23,694 nucleotides of DNA from the NCBI GenBank assembly GCA_039198585.1, contig JBCCTJ010000013.1, positions 1-23,694 on the forward strand, given 5' to 3'. How positions within the stretch are numbered: the first letter of the stretch is position 1; each line of letters starts with the position of its first letter. The notes under the pieces are model-generated. The model saw only the letters and a list, made by a program, of their open reading frames with translations. It ran no database searches and was not told the origin of the DNA. Positions 16,512 through 23,694 of the stretch are shown here, piece after piece. The translations under genes and the position numbers were made by a program. Origin of the DNA: JBCCTJ01 sp039198585 (GTDB lineage Bacteria > Bacteroidota > Bacteroidia > Cytophagales > Amoebophilaceae).

Positions 16512-16925
16512 AATGTAATCTAAACTTTGTCTAAGGTTTCAAATATGAAATTGAATTAAGAGGATTCTACATTCAAATCTAATGGTTAATTGCTGTACTG
16601 TCAAACCCCAATGTGACAAGGGAACACTCCATTTTTTTTCTATGGTTTTTATAGCTAGAAACACAACCTTTAAGAAAGCCATATCGCTTGAAAAAGCCCC
16701 TTTATTTTTGGTCACTTTTCTGAGCTGTCGATGTTATCTTGCTATTGGATTGGTCGTATAAATAAGTTTTCTAATGGGTTCGGTATAGGCAAAATAAGCA
16801 CTAAGCTTTCCCCAGTTATCTTCCCAATATTTTACGTCTATAGGGTATTTTTTGGATCATTTCTCGGACAAAAAGAGGAGTTATTCCTCAGCAGATTTTT
16901 TGGTTTGGGCTTTGTATATTTTGAA
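16512..16925 (-). pseudogene. 3' fragment of a second IS256-type element (type B)
   Basis: On the minus strand the frame reads KYWEDNWGKLSAYFAYTEPIR, then RKLIYTTNPI and KVTKNKGAFSSDMALLKLVF with a later KKWSVPLSHWGLTVQQL: the C-terminal half of an IS256-family transposase, different from type A. The terminal repeat is at 16512-16537 (GAATGTAATCTAAAC and onward). There is at least one stop near the inner edge and the N-terminal half with the catalytic core is missing. Confidence 0.75.
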
Positions 16926-17170
16926 AGTGTAATCTAAACTCTGTTTAAGGAAAATTTAACTTTGATTGTTTAACCTTAGAAATTATGAACAAACACACCT
17001 TAGAAGAAATGAAAGCAAAAGCCTTGAAGCAATTCAGACAAGGTATACCCTTATCTCGTAAAACAGAGCTTTTGCTCCCCTACTAAAAGACTTCATTGAG
17101 CAAGCACTAGAAATTGAAAAAGCGGAATTGAGTTGATATTATCCTATTCTACTGAGAATTAACGACACAG
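16926..17170 (+). pseudogene. 5' fragment of an IS256-type element (type B), opposite orientation
   Basis: It begins with the same terminal repeat as the previous fragment (AGTGTAATCTAAACTCTG at 16926). A transposase starts at 16985 with MNKHTLEEMKAKALKQF and continues toward a TELLLPLLKDFIEQALEIEKAEL-like segment that needs a frameshift. This is the typical IS256 N-terminus. It breaks off before the catalytic domain. It abuts the neighbouring fragment directly, giving a head-to-head arrangement of two partial copies. Confidence 0.65.
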
Positions 17171-17235
17171 CAATCATGAATGGCTGACTAAGGTGATGGG
17201 CATATTCTCACCATACAAAAATAGCTTAAGAGAGT

Positions 17236-18006
17236 TCAGGTAAGTTCTTGAAAAATGGTGGGAGGATAATCTACGCGCAGCAAGAAAAGTCCCTCAGGGG
17301 GTAGTGTAGGGCCAGCAAATGCTCTATCTTTTTTCTTCAAAATTATTTGCAATTCTTTGGCACCTTTGCCATCTTTTTCCAGAGCAAGCATAGTACCTAC
17401 TGCTGTTCTTACCATATTGTGAAGAAAGCGATTAGAAGCTATAAAAAAAGAAATAAATGACTCACTGGCTTTCCAGTGTGATGTTGTGACGTGACAGGTG
17501 TGGTGAGCAACATCAGATTTTGCTTTGCATAAAGAAGAAAAGTCTTGCTCTCCTAAAAGTGATTGAGCTATCTTATTGATACGTCTGATATCTATCTTAT
17601 GGTTATAAAAGTAACATCTTTGATACAAAAATGGATGGCGCATGCTAGCAATTCTATACTCATACTCTCTTTTGATAGCATCGAAGCGAGCGTGCGCTCT
17701 TGGTTTGACTTTTTTGAAAACATGAACAGCGATACTAGAAGGCAATAAAGCATTGACGCTTCTTTGTAACTTCTTGATATCAGTGCCATGTGGCAAGTCT
17801 AAATGAGCTACTTGTTTGCAAGCATGTACACCTGCATCTGTTCTACTACTGCCAGTCACGCTAGTAGGATAGCCTATTTGTTGGAAAGTTTTCTCCAAAA
17901 TATCTTGGATCGTGTTCTGATTGGGCTGTTTTTGCCATCCACAGTGTGCTATCCCTTGATAAATGACTTCTATAAAGTATCTTTGTGTTCCTTGTGGCTT
18001 TTTCAT
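17236..18006 (-). CDS. truA: tRNA pseudouridine(38-40) synthase TruA
   Basis: TruA converts uridines 38, 39 and 40 in the anticodon stem-loop of several tRNAs to pseudouridine. The 256-residue protein has the two-lobed TruA fold. The catalytic Asp is Asp57 in GSSRTDAGVHA (52-62), where the more usual GRTDAGVHA has a Ser before the Arg. Other family stretches are CGWQKQPNQNTIQ (22-34), KREYEYRI in the middle and FLHNMVRTAVGTML (about 193-207) near the tRNA-binding cleft. The ATG at 18006 is well placed. It is divergent from the antiporter gene, with only 77 bp between the two starts, so the promoters must be packed into that gap. Confidence 0.96.
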   Translation of the reverse strand: MKKPQGTQRYFIEVIYQGIAHCGWQKQPNQNTIQDILEKTFQQIGYPTSVTGSSRTDAGVHACKQVAHLDLPHGTDIKKLQRSVNALLPSSIAVHVFKKVKPRAHARFDAIKREYEYRIASMRHPFLYQRCYFYNHKIDIRRINKIAQSLLGEQDFSSLCKAKSDVAHHTCHVTTSHWKASESFISFFIASNRFLHNMVRTAVGTMLALEKDGKGAKELQIILKKKDRAFAGPTLPPEGLFLLRVDYPPTIFQELT

Positions 18007-18083
18007 AAAATATTATACTCTATACCCCTGTAAAAGTAGCCATTTTTGTAGTTATTGTAAGAGTCGTAAGCAATTTTTGAATT
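18007..18083. promoter_or_regulatory. Compact divergent promoter region between truA and the antiporter gene
   Basis: Only 77 bp separate the two outward-facing start codons, so promoters for both must be here. No clear operator or -33/-7 Bacteroidota box pair could be fixed by eye. Confidence 0.3.
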
Positions 18084-19565
18084 ATGAATTTAACAGTTTC
18101 CCATATTGAATCTTTTTTAATTACTTTTTCTTTACTATTATTTTTCAGTGTAGTAGCTAGTAAGTTATCTACCAAATTTGGAGTACCCTCTTTGATTGTT
18201 TTCCTAATGATAGGCATTGGAGCAAGTCAACTAGGAATAGCACATATGAACCCAGAGGGAGCCAAGTTCATAGGGGTTCTTACACTGATTTTAATTCTTT
18301 TTTTAGGAGGGCTAGAAACAGATTTACAGCATATTAAGCCTATCTTATACAGCGGACTTTTCGTTTCTACTTTTGGGTCTCTACTTACAGCACTTTTAGT
18401 GGCTTTTTTTCTGAAGTGGTTGACTGCTAGTACGCTGCAACTTAACATGGCCGAAGGACTTCTAGTAGGCTCTATTGTTGCTTCCACTGATGCTGCTGCA
18501 GTTTTTTCTATTTTGCGATCCCATCAGCTTCGGCTGAAAAATCACTTGGGTCCTCTATTAGAAATGGAATCAGGGAGCAATGATGTGATGGTTTACTTTC
18601 TCATGACTGTTGCTATGCGTTTTATCAAGGAGAGTAATTTTACTTTTTTACAAGCACTCCCGATGTTTTTTTCAGAAATGATCATAGGCACTTTAGGAGG
18701 TATTATACTAGGTTTTGGCATGCTTTGGGTAGTGAACAATATTTCTCTACGCTATTCTGGGCTATACCCTACCTTTACACTATCAATGCTCTTTTTTTCT
18801 TATAGTCTTGTCAATATGATGCATGGAAGCGGATTTCTAGCGGTTTATATTGTTGGTATTATGATGGGAAGACAAGATTTTATGCATAAAAGAAGCTTTA
18901 TGAAATTCTGTAAGGGGCTTGAATGGCTACTACAAATAGCTATGTTTGTAGCTCTAGGGCTTTTAGTAACACCCAAGAGTTTAGGGGCGGTATTATCAAT
19001 AGGTTTGATACTATCTCTCTTTTTAATGATTATCGCACGCCCTATTAGTGTTTTTTTAGGGCTCTCATTGTCTAAATACGATTTCAAGCATAAAGCATTC
19101 ATTTCTTGGGTAGGCCTGCGAGGTGCTGTGCCCATTGTCTTTGGTACTTATCTCTATAGTCTGCCCGATGTGATGAAGGCAGATAGTATGTTTCACCTCA
19201 TTTTTTTTGTCGTCATTGTTTCCATTGTTATACAAGGAACAACACTATATCCTTTGGCCAAATGGCTTAACCTTGAAGATAAACGCATATTAGCGCAAAA
19301 AGATAAGCAGATTTTAGAGCTTTCAGATGATGTTAAAAAGATGCTTATACAGCTAGAGCTGCCTGTAGCATCTCCTGCGAATAACACAAAGTTAGTAGAC
19401 CTAGGTATGCCAAAAAATACCCTTATTGTATTAATTCATCGTGATAATCGTTACTTTACCCCTCACGGTAATACCCCTATACAGGCGTCTGATAAGTTAT
19501 TTGTGATGATCAACTCCAAGAAGGAACTTAAAGAGGTGAAAAAATGCCTACATATTCCTATCTAG
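18084..19565 (+). CDS. K+(Na+)/H+ antiporter, CPA family, NhaP2-like with RCK_C domain
   Basis: This 493-residue membrane antiporter exchanges cytoplasmic K+ or Na+ for protons. About 12-13 hydrophobic helices fill residues 8-390. The ion site is marked by STDAAAVF (134-141, Asp136) and ESGSNDVMVYF (162-172, Asn166-Asp167), the pattern of NhaP2/CPA1-type exchangers; GLRGAVPIVFGTYL follows in the last third. The C-terminal part (about 405-490) resembles a TrkA_C/RCK_C ligand-binding domain, as in NhaP2/CvrA, hence the K+/H+ reading. The exact ion cannot be told from sequence. The stop codon is 39 bp before the adk ATG, so the gene probably leads an antiporter-adk-obgE transcript. Confidence 0.9.
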   Translation: MNLTVSHIESFLITFSLLLFFSVVASKLSTKFGVPSLIVFLMIGIGASQLGIAHMNPEGAKFIGVLTLILILFLGGLETDLQHIKPILYSGLFVSTFGSLLTALLVAFFLKWLTASTLQLNMAEGLLVGSIVASTDAAAVFSILRSHQLRLKNHLGPLLEMESGSNDVMVYFLMTVAMRFIKESNFTFLQALPMFFSEMIIGTLGGIILGFGMLWVVNNISLRYSGLYPTFTLSMLFFSYSLVNMMHGSGFLAVYIVGIMMGRQDFMHKRSFMKFCKGLEWLLQIAMFVALGLLVTPKSLGAVLSIGLILSLFLMIIARPISVFLGLSLSKYDFKHKAFISWVGLRGAVPIVFGTYLYSLPDVMKADSMFHLIFFVVIVSIVIQGTTLYPLAKWLNLEDKRILAQKDKQILELSDDVKKMLIQLELPVASPANNTKLVDLGMPKNTLIVLIHRDNRYFTPHGNTPIQASDKLFVMINSKKELKEVKKCLHIPI

Positions 19566-19604
19566 TTGACTATGTTACAATCAAAGAATCTTAACAACAA
19601 TACT

Positions 19605-20204
19605 ATGATCAATATTGCATTATTTGGTCCTCCCGGTTCTGGAAAAGGAACGCAAAGCGTCCATCTTCTGGAGGCCTACCATTTGTCTCACATCTCTCCG
19701 GGAGATATTTTCAGGGAAGAAGTAAAAAAGAGAAGCACATTGGGTGTCAAAATTGCTACTTACATTGATCAAGGCAACTTAGTTCCTGAAGAACTCACAA
19801 TCAATTTAATAGGTAAAAAAATGGAGCAAGCATCTAAAATAAGAGGACTTTTACTAGATGGTTATCCTAGAAGTATTATACAAGCACATGCACTTGACGA
19901 ACAGCTGAAGCAGCTGGGCATTACTCTTCATACAGTGTTTTTTTTAGACGTAGACCATGAAGAAATTAGACAGAGAATAGCTGAAAGAAAAAAAAAGATG
20001 TATAGAGCTGACGATCAAAATGAGGAGGTTTTACTTCATCGAATGGATGTTTATCGAGAAACTACGTTACCTGTTGCCCAGTACTACAAAGAACAAAAAA
20101 AGTTAGTCAAAATAAATGGTGTTGGCACGATCAAAGAAGTGACTAGCCGTATCGATGAAGTATTATCACCTTTTATATCTACTCAATCTGTAGAAAAATC
20201 TTAG
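19605..20204 (+). CDS. adk: Adenylate kinase
   Basis: Adenylate kinase interconverts ATP + AMP and 2 ADP in the cytoplasm. I chose the ATG at 19605 (MINIALFGPPGSGKGTQ), giving 199 residues. A TTG at 19566 and an ATG at 19572 are also in frame but would add a tail that family members lack. The P-loop is GPPGSGKGT (8-16), the AMP-site loop is LLLDGYPRS (82-90), and the short LID form is seen around 129-142 (YRADDQNEE), as in Bacteroidota enzymes. One oddity: the AMP-binding STGD motif reads SPGD (31-34), with Pro in place of the usual Thr. The gene sits between the antiporter gene and obgE; adk next to obg is common in Bacteroidota. Confidence 0.96.
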   Translation: MINIALFGPPGSGKGTQSVHLLEAYHLSHISPGDIFREEVKKRSTLGVKIATYIDQGNLVPEELTINLIGKKMEQASKIRGLLLDGYPRSIIQAHALDEQLKQLGITLHTVFFLDVDHEEIRQRIAERKKKMYRADDQNEEVLLHRMDVYRETTLPVAQYYKEQKKLVKINGVGTIKEVTSRIDEVLSPFISTQSVEKS

Positions 20205-20210
20205 GTCACT

Positions 20211-21203
20211 GTGGATACTGGTAATTTTATTGATGCTATCCATGTTTGGGTACGAGCTGGGAAAGGAGGGGCCGGTGCCGTCCATTTTCGGCGTGAACGA
20301 TTCATCCCTAGAGGAGGGCCAGACGGGGGCGATGGAGGTAAAGGAGGGAGTGTTATTTTAGTAGGTAATAAGCATCAGTCGACCTTATTTCACCTACGTT
20401 TTCAAAAACATATTATTGCTCGTAACGGACAAGGAGGAGGTAAATCGCATGCTAATGGCGCCCATGGTCAAGACATAATGATTGCAGTACCCCTAGGCAC
20501 TGTAGTAAAAGATAGAGAAAACGGTACGATTATAGGAGAGGTGCTGCAAGATGGTCAAAAGCTTTGTATTGCTCATGGAGGTAAAGGAGGGCTAGGCAAT
20601 GCTCATTTTAAATCTGCTACACGTCAAGCTCCCAACTTTGCTCAGCCAGGAGAGCAAGGAGAAAAACGTGCTATTACTATAGAACTTAAGCTAATAGCAG
20701 ATGTAGGTTTGGTAGGGCAGCCAAACGCAGGCAAATCGACCCTTTTAGCTACTCTATCAGCAGCTAAGCCTCGCATTGCTGATTATCCTTTTACAACACT
20801 TGTTCCTAGCCTAGGGGTGGTAACTTATCATGAGCACTCCTTTACAGTAGCGGATATTCCTGGATTGATCCAAGGAGCTTCTAGTGGCAAAGGGCTAGGC
20901 ATTCGTTTCCTCAGACATGTAGAGCGCAACAAGGCACTACTCTACATGATTCCAGCTGATGATCAAAATATACAGGCTACTTACCATATGCTTCGTCAAG
21001 AGTTAGCAATACACAATCCTTTATTATCCAAGAAACCTCACTTACTGGCTATTACAAAAGCAGATATCCTTTCGGAGCCAGCCAAAAAAATAATGCTCTC
21101 CCAAGCTCCTTCTGGGGTACCTACTCTCCTTATTTCCTCTATTACCAGTTTTGGGATATCTCATCTCAGGAAAAAACTGTGGCAGCTGATTGCTACTATT
21201 TGA
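20211..21203 (+). CDS. obgE: Obg GTPase (CgtA/ObgE)
   Basis: Obg is an essential GTPase that binds the 50S subunit and acts in ribosome assembly and stress control. The start is GTG at 20211, only six bases after the adk stop, so the genes are translationally close. The 330 residues hold the Gly-rich Obg domain (about 5-160, with GGPDGGDGGKGG at 35-46 and GHGGKGGLGN-like repeats) and the G domain. G1 is GQPNAGKST (169-177), G3 is DIPGLIQGAS (215-224), G4 is TKAD (282-285), and G5 lies near ISSITSFG. The C-terminal OCT domain is absent, as in other short Bacteroidota Obg proteins. This is a confident call. Confidence 0.96.
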   Translation: MDTGNFIDAIHVWVRAGKGGAGAVHFRRERFIPRGGPDGGDGGKGGSVILVGNKHQSTLFHLRFQKHIIARNGQGGGKSHANGAHGQDIMIAVPLGTVVKDRENGTIIGEVLQDGQKLCIAHGGKGGLGNAHFKSATRQAPNFAQPGEQGEKRAITIELKLIADVGLVGQPNAGKSTLLATLSAAKPRIADYPFTTLVPSLGVVTYHEHSFTVADIPGLIQGASSGKGLGIRFLRHVERNKALLYMIPADDQNIQATYHMLRQELAIHNPLLSKKPHLLAITKADILSEPAKKIMLSQAPSGVPTLLISSITSFGISHLRKKLWQLIATI

Positions 21204-21268
21204 TATATCTTACGAAAGATGGACGATTTCTTTGGACCAATGAGCAGCTGTTTGCTAATGATTACATG

Positions 21269-22264
21269 CTATTTTTTTTGATGCAATAAAGGCTTTCTTT
21301 GACCTGCTCTGAATAAAAAAATATAAAATGTTTGTAGTAGGAGACAAAAACCTATGAATACAATAGCTAAATTCCTTCTGCTAATTTTCTGGTGCAGTAT
21401 TTCTCTACTCTTTTTGTCAGTTTCTACGTGTTTTTTCAGGTTTTCTACGTACCTTGTATACAATTTTTTGTTTGCTTCAATCAATGGTTTATTCAAGTCT
21501 GCTCGAACGTTTTCTTTACATTCTTTGATAAAAGAAGCTAGTTCTATATCCTTTTCTTTAAATTGATTATTTTCTTTCTCAGTCTGATGAGTACCTTCGG
21601 GTAACTCGCTAGATTCTTCGCCATGATTATCCTCAGGAATACCAATAGATTCAAGGACGATAGGGATATAATATCTCTCAGTAGCTACTTTCTCACTGAT
21701 GAAATCTTTCATGTCTTGTAGTTCTTGTTCTTTACTAAAAGGTTCTTGTAGACTGAGTGGCTTTGATTTGAATATCTCTTCATCTATATTACCCAGTGTA
21801 ATAGACCATGAAGATTGTACTGCATGTTGCTTAGCTTGTAGTGATTGCTTGACTACATCGGCTAAGTCCTCCAAAAACTCTGATGAATTAGAATTATATA
21901 GTATTTTTAAATCGTTTAAATTAATTTCATTTTTTACAAGTTTGCTGTATTTGACATACTCACTTGCAGCTACATTGTAGTAAAGGGTTCTACTTTTACT
22001 AATCATAAAAATAGTAGTAATAGGCGACAAGTCTTTAATTTTCTGGTCTACTTCAGGTAACCCTAGTCCGAACCCATTTCTAAGAAATTGTTTTCTTTCA
22101 CTATTCCCCTCCTTGCTAGATACAAGATGAAGTGGATTACAGTTTCTATCAACCAGTTGAAATACGAAGGCTTGCTCTTTACTACCTACCATAGTTTGTA
22201 CAAAAGATAGCAGAATAGCAAATAACATGCTTTTATTAACTTGTTTGACCCATTTTGTCATCAT
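21269..22264 (-). CDS. Unrecognised exported protein with a C-terminal membrane anchor
   Basis: I do not recognise this 331-residue protein. It starts with a basic stretch and a hydrophobic segment (about 12-27) that looks like a signal peptide or N-terminal anchor. A long, mostly hydrophilic region (about 30-295) follows, with an acidic patch near 210-235 and a Lys/Glu-rich helical part (about 235-297) that could form a coiled coil. A single hydrophobic helix (about 299-318, LAIVFIGFCLLLQTFYIFLF) and a basic tail come last. The predicted topology is mostly outside the cytoplasm, anchored at the C-terminus. It lies downstream of dnaJ on the same strand with only 41 bp between, so it may be co-transcribed with grpE-dnaJ. 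It could be a lineage-specific envelope or host-interaction protein; that is an inference. Confidence 0.7.
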   Translation of the reverse strand: MMTKWVKQVNKSMLFAILLSFVQTMVGSKEQAFVFQLVDRNCNPLHLVSSKEGNSERKQFLRNGFGLGLPEVDQKIKDLSPITTIFMISKSRTLYYNVAASEYVKYSKLVKNEINLNDLKILYNSNSSEFLEDLADVVKQSLQAKQHAVQSSWSITLGNIDEEIFKSKPLSLQEPFSKEQELQDMKDFISEKVATERYYIPIVLESIGIPEDNHGEESSELPEGTHQTEKENNQFKEKDIELASFIKECKENVRADLNKPLIEANKKLYTRYVENLKKHVETDKKSREILHQKISRRNLAIVFIGFCLLLQTFYIFLFRAGQRKPLLHQKK

Positions 22265-22305
22265 AAAACAATACTAAAGAATCGATAGCAAATAAGGATC
22301 GAATA

Positions 22306-23439
22306 TTAGAAAAAATTGTTGTAGATCCGCTCAAAGAAAGTTTTCTTTTGCTCTTTTTCATTTGGACTGAGATGCTTGATATCACGTAACGCTTCTACCT
22401 TTTCAGCTTCTTCCTTACTCAATTTTTGTGGAATCCATACGTGTATATGAGTGAACTGATCTCCTTTTTGGCCCACATTTTGTGGCCACTTGGGAAGGCC
22501 TTTTCCTTTTACCTTTAGAATAGTACCACTTTGAGTACCAGCAGGTATTTTCATCTTCACAGCACCATACAGTGTATCGACTGCTATTTTGGTACCTAAG
22601 GTTGCTTCCACAAAACTTATATAAATATTACAGCGAATATCGCTACTTTCTCGAGTGAAGAAATCATCTTTCTTTTGCTCAAGATAGATAATCAGATCGC
22701 CTGGCACTCCTCCTCTTTCTGGGGCATTGCCTTTGCCAGTGATAGCATATTCAGTATCAGTAGTAACACCTGGTGGAAACTGTAGATCTATAATATCTTC
22801 TATTTTGGTTCGTCCTAGCCCTACACACGTCGTGCATTTGGCCTGTATTACTTTCCCATTGCCATGGCAGGTATTACATGGCTGTCCAAATAGCATCTCA
22901 AAAAAAGCATTTTGCCCAGCTTGGCTTTTTCCAGTGCCATTACAATCACTGCACACCCGTACAGCTGTACCACCTTTAGCGCCGTTACCACCACAGTCAT
23001 CACAAGTAGCATAACGTTTGATTTTTACTTTTTTATTGACCCCCTCTGCTATCTCTTGGAGTGTAATGGCATAACGAATTCTGATACTACTTGCCGTATT
23101 TTCACTTCTATAGCTTCGCCTATTGCTTCCCCCGAAGCCAAATCCCATTTTCATAGAGCCCTGGAATTGCCTCAAAATATCATCGAGATCTACACTTTGA
23201 TAAGAGTAGCCACTATTGTTAAGCCCCTCATGCCCATACTGATCATATGTTTTTCTCCTCTTAGCATCACTCAAAACATTGTAAGCTTCAGCAACTTCTT
23301 TAAACTTAGTTTCTGCCTCAGGATCATCAGGATTTCTATCAGGATGATATTGCAAGGCTTTTTTCCTGTAAGCTTTTTTGATTTCCTGATCGGTCGCATC
23401 ACGTGATACGCCTAGTATTGTATAGTAATCTAATTGCAT
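22306..23439 (-). CDS. dnaJ: Chaperone protein DnaJ
   Basis: DnaJ is the Hsp40 co-chaperone that delivers unfolded proteins to DnaK and stimulates its ATPase. The 377 residues show the J domain (1-70, HPD at 32-34), a short Gly/Phe linker (about 70-110), and the zinc-finger domain with four CxxCxGxG repeats. The repeats are CDDCGGNG (146-153), CSDCNGTG (163-170), CNTCHGNG (188-195) and CTTCVGLG (202-209). The C-terminal substrate-binding domains fill about 215-345. All four zinc motifs are complete. The ATG at 23439 is two bases past the grpE stop codon, so the two genes form one operon. The Gly/Phe linker is rather poor in Gly, a minor point. Confidence 0.97.
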   Translation of the reverse strand: MQLDYYTILGVSRDATDQEIKKAYRKKALQYHPDRNPDDPEAETKFKEVAEAYNVLSDAKRRKTYDQYGHEGLNNSGYSYQSVDLDDILRQFQGSMKMGFGFGGSNRRSYRSENTASSIRIRYAITLQEIAEGVNKKVKIKRYATCDDCGGNGAKGGTAVRVCSDCNGTGKSQAGQNAFFEMLFGQPCNTCHGNGKVIQAKCTTCVGLGRTKIEDIIDLQFPPGVTTDTEYAITGKGNAPERGGVPGDLIIYLEQKKDDFFTRESSDIRCNIYISFVEATLGTKIAVDTLYGAVKMKIPAGTQSGTILKVKGKGLPKWPQNVGQKGDQFTHIHVWIPQKLSKEEAEKVEALRDIKHLSPNEKEQKKTFFERIYNNFF

Positions 23440-23441
23440 CC

Positions 23442-23694
23442 TTATTTACCTACTATGACTTTTGTTCGAAGTAAAGGCTTCCCTCGGAAGATATAACCCC
23501 TCTCTATCACCTGTATGATTTTTCCCTTTTGTTCTTTTTTTTCTACCTCTATAGCACTGATAGCTTCTACAAACTCTTCATTATCAATAACATCTCCTTC
23601 TTGAGCTTGGATAGGCTCAACTTCCTCTTTAGCTAGCATCTGCAATAATTTATCATGGATCATCTTGACTCCTTTCAAGGTGTTATGATCACTA
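23442..23694 (-). CDS. grpE: GrpE nucleotide exchange factor, C-terminal part (cut by window edge)
   Basis: GrpE releases ADP from DnaK. Only the last 83 or so codons are present; the frame stays open to the right edge, so the start lies outside. What is visible is the end of the long helix and the beta-rich head: TLKGVKMIHDKLLQMLAKE, then VEPI at the usual spot and the final IERGYIFRGKPLLRTKVIVGK pattern (GY...G..LR...V.V), which is diagnostic for GrpE. A TTG-initiated reading from 23678 is not needed. The stop is two bases before the dnaJ start, consistent with a grpE-dnaJ operon. Confidence 0.93.
   Translation of the reverse strand, partial: SDHNTLKGVKMIHDKLLQMLAKEEVEPIQAQEGDVIDNEEFVEAISAIEVEKKEQKGKIIQVIERGYIFRGKPLLRTKVIVGK

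Noticed and set aside
22912..23406. 164-codon plus-strand frame opposite dnaJ
   Set aside because: It is antisense to the J domain and zinc-finger codons of dnaJ; no independent support.
1..23694. CRISPR array or tRNA genes
   Set aside because: No regularly spaced repeats and no cloverleaf with a GGTTC-type T-arm were seen on either strand by eye.

Overview
The window is AT-rich DNA from a Bacteroidota bacterium with a reduced, decaying genome. The likely source is an intracellular symbiont of the Amoebophilaceae type (Amoebophilus/Cardinium relatives). That placement is an inference from three things: intact housekeeping genes of Bacteroidota type, AT-rich leaders with little sign of Shine-Dalgarno sites, and long stretches of dead insertion sequences between the genes. 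No rRNA, tRNA or CRISPR array was seen.

Layout. Positions 1-307 are the 5' end of an insertion sequence on the minus strand. The same sequence recurs inverted at 5575-5882, so the two copies bracket a 5.3 kb block of three intact genes: a sodium:solute symporter (minus), the Mg2+ channel/transporter mgtE (plus) and an acetolactate-synthase-like ThDP enzyme (plus). From 5575 to 7058 lies the decayed body of that IS with an internally deleted IS256-type element nested in it. Then come greA, argS and gatC (all minus). A second internally deleted IS256-type element (10268-10943) and a probable group II intron fragment separate gatC from dnaB (minus, 11176-12642).

From 12643 to 17235 nearly everything is wreckage. 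It holds group II intron remnants, including a recognisable domain V at 13273-13306, a 53 bp IS end, and a near full-length but dead IS256-type element (13448-14720). It also holds a C-terminal IS256 scrap, a broken Rpn-family nuclease gene, and two head-to-head fragments of a second IS256-type element. Only smpB (15090-15551) is intact there.

From 17236 to the end the DNA is again compact: truA (minus), divergent from a plus-strand run of a K+/Na+:H+ antiporter, adk and obgE. Converging on these are an unrecognised secreted, membrane-anchored protein and the tightly coupled grpE-dnaJ pair (grpE is cut by the window edge).

Working together: argS, gatC, smpB and truA serve translation and tRNA modification; greA and dnaB serve transcription and replication; obgE and adk serve ribosome assembly and nucleotide balance; grpE-dnaJ are the DnaK co-chaperones. 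Transport is represented by the symporter, mgtE and the antiporter. I found no convincing new multi-gene system. The most interesting content is the layered mobile-element debris, the three-gene block between inverted IS arms, the stand-alone acetolactate-synthase-like enzyme and the unassigned membrane-anchored protein.
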